This document shows positions 57,040 through 64,000 of a DNA stretch of 64,000 nucleotides, piece after piece. A model generated the notes under the pieces. It ran no database searches and was not told where the DNA came from. It worked only from the letters and a program-made list of their open reading frames with translations. How positions within the stretch are numbered: the stretch's first letter is position 1; each line of letters begins with the position of its first letter. The position numbers and the translations under genes were made by a program. The DNA is from Schistosoma haematobium (lineage: Eukaryota > Platyhelminthes > Trematoda > Strigeidida > Schistosomatidae). Location: NCBI RefSeq assembly GCF_000699445.3, contig NC_067197.1, forward strand, positions 33,773,809 through 33,837,808, in the 5' to 3' direction.

Positions 57040-57290
57040 GAGATTGGAAACGGATTGGACATGCATTATGGAAATCTCTAAACTGCATCACGAGGCAAGT
57101 GCTTATTTGGAATGCTAAATGGAAACGGAGAAGAGGAATACGGAAGAATACACTGGATTGATGATCAGAAGCAGAAATGAATAGGGTGAATAATAATTGG
57201 AAGTAATTGGAAAGGATTTTTGAAGACAGTTTTCGACGAGGAATGCTGGTGGGCAGCTTATGTTCCTCGACGAGGGGTAACTGGACTAAG
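56463..57290 (+). repeat. RTE-I: RTE C-terminal fragment interrupted by retroposon copy 2
   Basis: 56463-56620 (ATGAAACTTCC...GAAGAGGAAATTA) and about 57035-57290 (ATAAGAGATTGGAAACGG...) are contiguous in RTE-G (52841-52870). The interruption is exactly the AAT-tailed retroposon. Confidence 0.85.
56622..57034 (+). mobile_element. AAT-tailed retroposon, copy 2, full length
   Basis: About 413 bp nested in RTE-I, which fixes both ends: 5' GCGGCCTACTTGAATATCTGGG, 3' AATAAAGC(TAATAA)n. It holds a 93-residue frame, 56712-56993 (MSVVLTIYSGAFMKSLQPFA...), with basic C terminus (NRSRYKKRKLVEII), ending just before AATAAA. Copy 1 and copy 3 keep parts of this frame (WQYALKRMNI, ELLTSNWSS). A polyadenylation signal plus simple-repeat tail indicate retroposition. 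I do not know the peptide; a T-rich tract and TTTTAG before CACATCATTATG could be a 3' splice site. Confidence 0.7.
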
Positions 57291-57879
57291 TGAGTAAGTA
57301 GTTTAAGAATGTTTTTTTTAGTTAAATTCTGTAGAAAAGTATTGTAGGAACATTTCTTCATTGTAATACTTATGATAATATTAGTTACTTTGGTTGTAAT
57401 ACTGGGATATTCATTGATATCCATGCTAAGATTCTTTAAAATAATCCTGATTACTCAATAATATTCTTTCTTCGTTGATTTCTAATCGTTCATTGTGAAT
57501 TTGTTTACATTATTATCTAATATAAGGATTGGTTTCTTTTTTTTAGGATGAACATAATGTATACACTTCGTTTTTTTCACTTAACATTCAATTACTTCCA
57601 TTAACTTAAAATACTAATTTTGCTGCAAATAATGATATCATTGTAAACAATTTCAATAAAAGGTATCTATTTGGGAAGTTTATCAGTGTAGTTTGATTGT
57701 TTGTTTGTTTTTCTAAAGATTTACACTGTATAACACTCTTCATTACTATTCTTTATATCCTTTCAAATTAAACTATTAAGTTAATGTATTGTTTTTACTG
57801 TGCCATGGTTCTCTGTTGTGTTTAATTGTGCCAATTAACTTATACATAAATTTTTAATAGAGATTATATTTTATAAAGT
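57291..57879. other. AT-rich interval
   Basis: Nothing recognised. Confidence 0.4.
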
Positions 57880-58190
57880 ATATACATAACTATGCTAGTT
57901 TTCAATGGAATCGCTAAATATGTGTGGTGTGTATTACTGAAGTCAATATATGTATAAATAGAATTCATCATCAATCGAAAGTACAATGTCTGGCGGTAAA
58001 AGATTAAGAGGATCAAACAAAACAAAAAAAACGAGAACAAAGAATGATTGCTGTTGAAATGAAGTTTGAGACAATTGATTGACATTTTACAAATTAAATA
58101 CTTGTTGTATGGTTCTCAGATACTGTTAAAACGTTCTGTAATACATTCGATTATCCCCATTTGTGTTCTCATTCACTACAATATACTTAA
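57880..58190 (-). repeat. Dispersed repeat R3, copy 3
   Basis: Minus-strand match to 31290-31606, with the same order of blocks and extending to the ATTCACTACAATAT end (58170-58190), as at 36700-36745. Confidence 0.7.
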
Positions 58191-59127
58191 ACTTCACAAC
58201 TTATATAACTTGATCACTGCATAATAATTAGCAATTATAATGTTATTCAATTACAGTTGTTGTTGTTTTTTTCTTTTGGCTATCTGATACAAACCCTAAT
58301 TTTTACATAATGAATAAGAGCTTAAGGCAAATTAAGTGTTCTGTACTTCAAGTAAACTGAATCATTGTAATACATTTAATACTTTCCATAACTAATTAGT
58401 ATGTAAATTATTGTTTTGATTAAAATGCAAAGATTATTTTATATTTGTATATACCTTATTGATATAGTCAAATAACTTTAATGCATATTTGATCGTATGT
58501 AATTGTTTATCTTTATTATTTACGCGTAATACCGATTATTTGATAAGAGTTTCCAGCACTAATGATCAGAGAATGATGTTTGTGTGTGTGTGTGTGTGTA
58601 TTTATGTACAATTTGTTAAATAGAGCAAGAACAAACCGATTGCATACAATTTGTTAAATTAATAAATAAACACTTAACCAATAGAATAGAAGTTTCATTT
58701 ACACTGTTTACAGATATTACTTAAAACAGGGGCATAAGTCAGTATCACTTATCAGTAAATTCTTTTATCTTTTATCATTATTATCTAAATTATAAAGTGG
58801 ATAAAGAGTAATGGCTCAACTTGTTTTTATAGTAAACATTTCATGTTCTCATTTTTATACTATTCATTCTACAGGATAATTTGTGAGCCATATGTAAAGA
58901 ACTTAGAGCACTTCATTTCTATCTGAAATTTATATTGATTATGTCATTCGAAGCAATGATGAAAGCTCTATGACCAAATCATCCAGTTCAGAGGACAAAA
59001 CTATAAAAAATAAAAAATAACGATAACAAATTTGTATATAAAAAAAATTTAGTCTATTTTGCTGTATGTGAAAAATTAAAAGTTAAATATGCACCTTAGA
59101 AGTAAATTGTTAAAAAAAACGCTCCCA
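58191..59127. other. AT-rich interval with (GT)n
   Basis: (GT)n at about 58579-58599; otherwise nothing recognised. Confidence 0.5.
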
Positions 59128-59480
59128 AAGATGGATTGTGGCTAGCAGTGGGATCCTAGATGTGCGTTTCATCCTATTTGAGACTCGTCATTTGGATGAA
59201 CCCACATCTCAGAGTTGATGTTTACTCCAAGACTCGAATCCAGTACCTTTCGCTTCAAACGCCATCCAAATAGGTCGAAACGCGCATCTTGGATTCCACT
59301 GCTAGTCACTATCCATCTTTGCTTAAAAAAGCTTGTGACTTAAGGCTGTATCGAGACAATCCGCACAGGATACACATATGCCAACATGGAACTGGTCAAT
59401 TACAGTCCTAAATAACAATGGGAAGATACAAGTAAAACAACACCAAGTGAATTTAAAGAGTCCCCATTTTTGCAATTCAT
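59128..59480. repeat. Sm-alpha-type SINE, inverted double copy
   Basis: 59128-59230: minus-strand hammerhead region (core AAUGACGA, so one core base lost; GAAAC and stem II present). 59262-59322: plus-strand copy lacking CUGAUGAGUCC but retaining AATAGGTCGAAACGCGCATC and TTGGATTCCACTGC. Both carry GATGGATNGTG/CACTATCCATC ends, so they form an inverted repeat around a B-box-like GGATTCGAGTC (59238-59228, minus). 59323-59480 (AGCTTGTGACTTAAGGC...) may be more of the same SINE. Confidence 0.7.
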
Positions 59481-60072
59481 CTTCCCTAAATGTCATACAC
59501 ATAGTTCCCTTTATCATTTTGAATAGAGCAAGAACAAACATTCTAGCAGAATAGCATGAAATCATTTTTATTTCGTTGGTTCTCGTCAGCTGCTTACAAC
59601 CTGTGATATTTAAAATCATAATTTTTTAGTAAAAGACAATATAATAATCAAACGCTTACTTATGCAACTGCATACTCAAAACATTTTATTTTGGATTGAA
59701 ATATTCCTTAAATGTAGTGTTAAGATCTTGTGTACCTATTTTCTATGTAGTTGATGTGAAGATTTAGTATAAACTAATAATTATTGTCTATTTTGAAAGT
59801 GAAGTTTGACAATGAAATATAACACTATAATTTATTACCCTGACTAAGATTATACAAGTCATAACTCAAAATCAAAACCTATTGTATTATATGAATGTAG
59901 TGCTTGGTTAAAATGTAACATATAACTAAGAATTTATAAATGAGAATATAGTTTTTGACATAATATCAGAGAATATATATTAGTTAGGAATGAAATAGAA
60001 AATAGTACAAATGCTAAATATACAACTAGAAAAGTTCATTCATGATAAGTAAGGAATAGATGAAGAGAATGT
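59481..60072. other. AT-rich interval
   Basis: Nothing recognised. Confidence 0.4.
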
Positions 60073-60197
60073 ATTAAAAACTATAACTCCGCCTGTAGCT
60101 CTTCTAGAGTTACTACCGGTCCCAAGCCCCGGTAAAGGAGGAGAGTTGGACATGGGGTTAGTGACCCCATCCTGTAGAAAACTAACTCGCTAAAATA

Positions 60198-61259
60198 ATG
60201 TTAACCAGAAAAAATAATTCAAACCATTTGAACTCTGCCCTGGAAGTTAGAAGGTCTTCATTTAGAAGAGTTATGATGCCTCATGATGAAAGCCGAGTTC
60301 CTTCAGGAGCCACGAGGACGATGCCCCTTCTAACAACCACAGCAACAATTTTTATAGGTACATGGAACGTCCGAACAATGTGGGAAACCGGGAAGACCAG
60401 CCGAATAGCAACGGAAATGATGACATACAACTTGACAGTACTGGGAATTAGATAAACCCATTGAACCCAAGCTGGACAACAAAGGCCAAATACGGGAGAG
60501 ATGCTGCTATACTCCGGTCACGAAGAGAAAAATGCTCCACACACTCAGAGAGTAGCACGAAATGCACTTGTAGGATGGGAATCAAACTGATCCAGAATCA
60601 TCAAAACATCACTCAAAACAAAGAAGGAGGAGATCACAACGAATATTATCCAATGTTATGCACCCACCAATGATAGCAACGACGACATTAAAGATCAATT
60701 CTACGAGCGGCTGCAATCAATCATAGAGAAGTGCCCAAGAATGGAACTCACCATTCTGATGGGAGATCTAAACGCCAAAGTCGGAATAGACAACACCGGA
60801 TATGAAGATATTATGGGACGACATGGACTGGGAGAGAGAAACAGAAATGGAGAAAGATTTGCAAATCTGTGTGCGTTCAATAAATTGGTCATAGGCGACA
60901 CAATATTTCCACACAAACGTATACACAAAGCTACATGGATCTCACCGGACCATACTACAGAGAACCAGATAGATCATATTTGCATCAATAAAAAATTCCG
61001 AAGGACAATGGAAGATGTGAGAAGCAGGAAAGGAGCTGACATAACTTCAGATCACCACCTAGTTGTGGCCAATTCATTACTAAAGAAGAACTGGACAACT
61101 GGACAAACAGCATTACAAACGTTCAATACAGCCTTACTTCGAAGTACTGACAAACTCGATGAATTCAAGATAGCTCTCAACAACAGGTTCCAAGCCTTAC
61201 AAGATCTACTGAAGGAAGAAGAAACTATTATGGAGGACAACTGGAAAGATATCAAATAA
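60198..61259 (+). pseudogene. RTE-B endonuclease
   Basis: 60198-60455 carries FIGTWNVRTMWETGKTSRIA and ends LTVLGIR at a stop where RTE-A has GISETYW; the following bases are missing a short piece around APHTQGVALMLS. 60741-61259 is the second half: LTILMGDLNAKVGIDNTGYE, NQIDHICINKKFR, ADITSDHHLVVANS. Catalytic motifs of the second half are intact; the first is broken by point changes near 60450 and by frame changes to 60700. Confidence 0.85.
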
Positions 61260-61443
61260 AGAATTAACTTCAACGTGTCAGGAGGTTCTGGGCCTCAAGA
61301 AGCATCATCACGAGGAATGGATCTCTATAGAAACACTGGACAGGATCAAAGAAAGGAAGAACAAGAAAACAGCAATTAACAACAGCGTAACACGAACAGA
61401 GAAGTCCCAAGCACAAGCTGAGTACATAGAAACAAACAAGAAA

Positions 61444-63256
61444 GTGAAGAAGAGCATTAAGGTCGACAAGCATAAACACGTGGAAGAACTAGCAACGACG
61501 ACGGAAAAAGCTGCAAGAGAAGGAAATATAAAACAGCTTCACGGTAAAACGAAGAAACTAGCAGGGAAATATGGTAAACCGGAGAGATCGGTCAAGGACA
61601 AAGAAGACAGGTCAATCACTGAAATTCATCAACAGCGGAACAGATGGGTAGAATACTTCGAGGAACTCCTGAATAGGCCGGCTCCAATGAATCCACTGAA
61701 CATCAAAGCAGCACACACAGGTCTTCCTATAGATGTCAATCCACCAACAACGGGAGAAATCAGAGTGGCCATTAGACCAATCACGAATGGGAAAGCAGCA
61801 GGACCCGACAACATACCAGCTGAAGTACTGAAGTCAGACATCGAAGTAACTATAAACATGCTTTACCTTCTATTCAAAAAGATTTGGGAGGAGGAATAAG
61901 TGCCGATGGACTGCAAAGATAGACACCTCATCAAGATTCCAAAGAAAGGAGATCTGAGCAAATGTGAAAACTACAGAGGCATTACACTACTGTCAATACC
62001 AGGGAAAGTCTTCAACAGAGTGTTTCTGAACCGGATGAAGGATGCAGTAGACGCCCAACTTCGAGATCAACAAGCTGGATTCCGTAAGGATCGGTCGTGC
62101 ACAGACCGAATTGCAACACTACGGATCATCGTCGAACAATCAGTTGAGTGGAACTCATCACTATACATCAACTTCATTGATTATGAAAAGGCATTCGACA
62201 GTGTAGATAGGAGGACATTATGGAAACTTATTCGACACTACGGAGTTACTGAGAAGATTGTCAATATTATCCGGAACTCATACGACGGACTACAGTGCAA
62301 AGTAGTGCATGGAGGACAGCTGACAGATGCATTCCAAGTAAGGAACGGAGTCAGACAAGGCTGTTTACTCTCTCCCTTCCTCTTTCTTCTGGTGGTCGAC
62401 TGGATTATGAAGACCTCGACATCTGAAGGAAAACATGGAATACAATGGACAGCTCAGAACCAATTGGACGATTTGGACTTCGCAGATGACTTAGCCCTCC
62501 TATCACGTACACACGAACAGATGCAGATAAAGATAGCCAGTGTAGCAGCAGTCTCTGCATCAGTATGCCTTAGCATACACAAGGAGAAAACCAAGGTCCT
62601 CAAATACAATACAGAGAACACCAATTCAATCACTCTTGATGGAAGATGTAGAATCCTTCATATACCTGGGAAGCATCATCGATGAACAAGGAGGTTCAGA
62701 TGCAGATGTAAAGGAGAGGATTGGCAAAGCAACGGTCGCATTCCTACAATTGAAGAACATATGGAACTCAAAACAACTTTCAACCAATATCAAAGCCACA
62801 ATCCTCAATATGAACGTCAGGGCAGTTCTACTGTACGGAGCTGAAGTTCTGAGAACTACGACAACCACCATCAAGAAGGTACAAGTATTTATAAATAGTT
62901 GTCCACGCAAGATACTCAACATCCATTGGCCGGATACCATCAGTAACAGCCTTCTGTGAGAGAGAACAAACCAGTCTCCAGATGAAGAGGAAATTAGTAA
63001 AAGACGATGGAAATGGATGGGACATACATTATGCAAATCATCAAACTGCATCACGAGGCAAGCCCTAACTTGGAATCCTGAAGAGAAGCGAAAAAGCGGA
63101 AGGCCAAAGAACACATTACGTCGGGAAATAGAAGCAGATATGGAAAGGATGAATAAGAACTGGAAGGAGCTGGAAAGGATTGTTCAGGACAGGATTGGAT
63201 GGAGAATGCTGGTGATCGGCCTATGCTCCTTCACGAGGAGTAACAGGTATAAGTAA
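61444..63256 (+). pseudogene. RTE-B reverse transcriptase and C-terminal region
   Basis: 61444-61899: linker and RT start (VAIRPITNGKAAGPDNIPAE); the frame stops at TAA 61897-61899 where related copies have CAA (EQVP), a single C to T change, then continues: [60 protein letters not shown] (catalytic Asp), [20 protein letters not shown] and [14 protein letters not shown] (FADD intact). A small deletion/frameshift at about 62640 (after SITLDG) moves the C terminus to 62636-63256 ([37 protein letters not shown], a stop in [19 protein letters not shown], [20 protein letters not shown]). Confidence 0.88.
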
Positions 63257-63275
63257 GTAAGTAATTAAATACTAT

Positions 63276-64000
63276 CATAATCATTCATGGAAGCAAAAAG
63301 TAATTTTCTATTAAAATTTTGAGCGTCTTAAACAATAAACAAAGGTAGTTTCAAAACGTGTTACACATAGTGTTTGAATTTTTCACATGACCTAAAAGTA
63401 GTGTTCTTGATCCCAACTGATTCTTCCCTGAGGTATACTTTTACCCGAAATCAAGTTAATAATTAAAAATAGTCAAACTTATTAGCATGTATGTAACCGA
63501 AGTGATAGAAACTAAATATGGTGAATTCATTGTGTTCTGTAATTGATAATTTCATTTTAGCTTTGCTTTAAAATATTGGGAAAGGGTTAAAGATACAGTT
63601 ATATATTAATTCAGTATGTTATTTCTTTCAGTATAACAAGAGAAACGGTAATAAAAAATCCTACATCGTTAACAAATGATTTCTTTAGAATGCATGATAC
63701 GTTTTGTATAACATTCATTTGTACTCATTTAATGTTATATTTCGTTTTGTATCATTTTGGTTTGACGATTGTTGGTGAATGATCAATGCAAATAAATCTG
63801 TGTACACGTAAGTGTATCTGTTGACAATAGGAGATTGTAATGTTTGGTTAGTGAATAAAATCATTTGCCAACAATACTTTCATGAATTGACGTATACCAC
63901 AATTTTTATTCTCAAGTTCTGTTTAGAGTTATAGCACATTATTAACAGCTTTATGGAGTTTTAGTCAACAGAAAGTAAGTTTTCAATTAAACGGTTACCC
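63276..64000. other. AT-rich interval to window end
   Basis: Nothing recognised. Confidence 0.4.

Larger units (their letters stand above)
60085..63263 (+). mobile_element. RTE-B: nearly full-length RTE (SR2-like) LINE
   Basis: 3.2 kb, from AACTCCGCCTGTAGC to the (AAGT)n tail, with a probable target duplication: ATTAAAAACTAT (60073-60084) and ATTAAATACTAT (63264-63275), one mismatch. Endonuclease, linker, RT and C-terminal region are all present in order. It differs from an intact element by a few stops and frameshifts. RTE elements such as schistosome SR2 are of this length and build. Confidence 0.88.

Noticed and set aside
1..64000. CRISPR array, prokaryotic operon or organelle genes
   Set aside because: No evenly spaced short repeats; spliced gene, LINE, SINE and LTR content indicates an animal nuclear genome.

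Overview
The window reads as nuclear DNA of a schistosome blood fluke (Schistosoma) or a very close trematode. The grounds are strongly AT-rich sequence with one GT-AG intron-containing gene, and a typical schistosome repeat set: gypsy elements with the CsRn1/Boudicca-type CX2HX9CX3C Gag motif, RTE (SR2-like) and CR1 (SR1-like) LINEs, a Penelope-like fragment, and tRNA-related SINEs carrying hammerhead ribozymes (Sm-alpha type). The species is inferred from family knowledge, not from a search.

Layout. 1-25.2 kb is a retrotransposon cluster: a minus-strand gypsy element with a YQDD reverse transcriptase (577-4665), a CR1 3' fragment (8.6-9.1 kb), a longer CR1 copy (10.4-13.2 kb), then two Boudicca-like gypsy elements in tandem (G2, 13.6-18.3 kb; G3, 18.35-23.25 kb). 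G2 is interrupted by an inverted pair of LTRs of the G3 type. Four copies of a second LTR type (LTR-A, about 325 bp) are scattered through this part and a fifth lies at the very start of the window. 26.6-41 kb holds RTE copies, SINE copies with hammerheads and a Penelope-like remnant in otherwise featureless AT-rich DNA.

42,369-44,995 (minus) is the only convincing host gene: a two-exon, 710-residue class B/adhesion-like seven-transmembrane receptor with a signal peptide and a somatomedin-B-like N-terminal module. 45-60 kb is intergenic sequence with RTE fragments, a solo LTR with a clean 5-bp target duplication, composite SINEs, a nearly perfect 294-bp inverted repeat separated by 4.4 kb, and an unnamed AAT-tailed retroposon present three times in the window. 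60.1-63.3 kb is a nearly full-length RTE element.

Almost every coding region other than the receptor belongs to a retroelement and most are broken by frameshifts, stops or deletions. The liveliest biology is in the repeats: hammerheads in at least ten SINE copies (two with an intact catalytic core), composite SINE structures shared between loci, the inverted LTR pair, and the unclassified retroposon. Similarity statements were made by eye.
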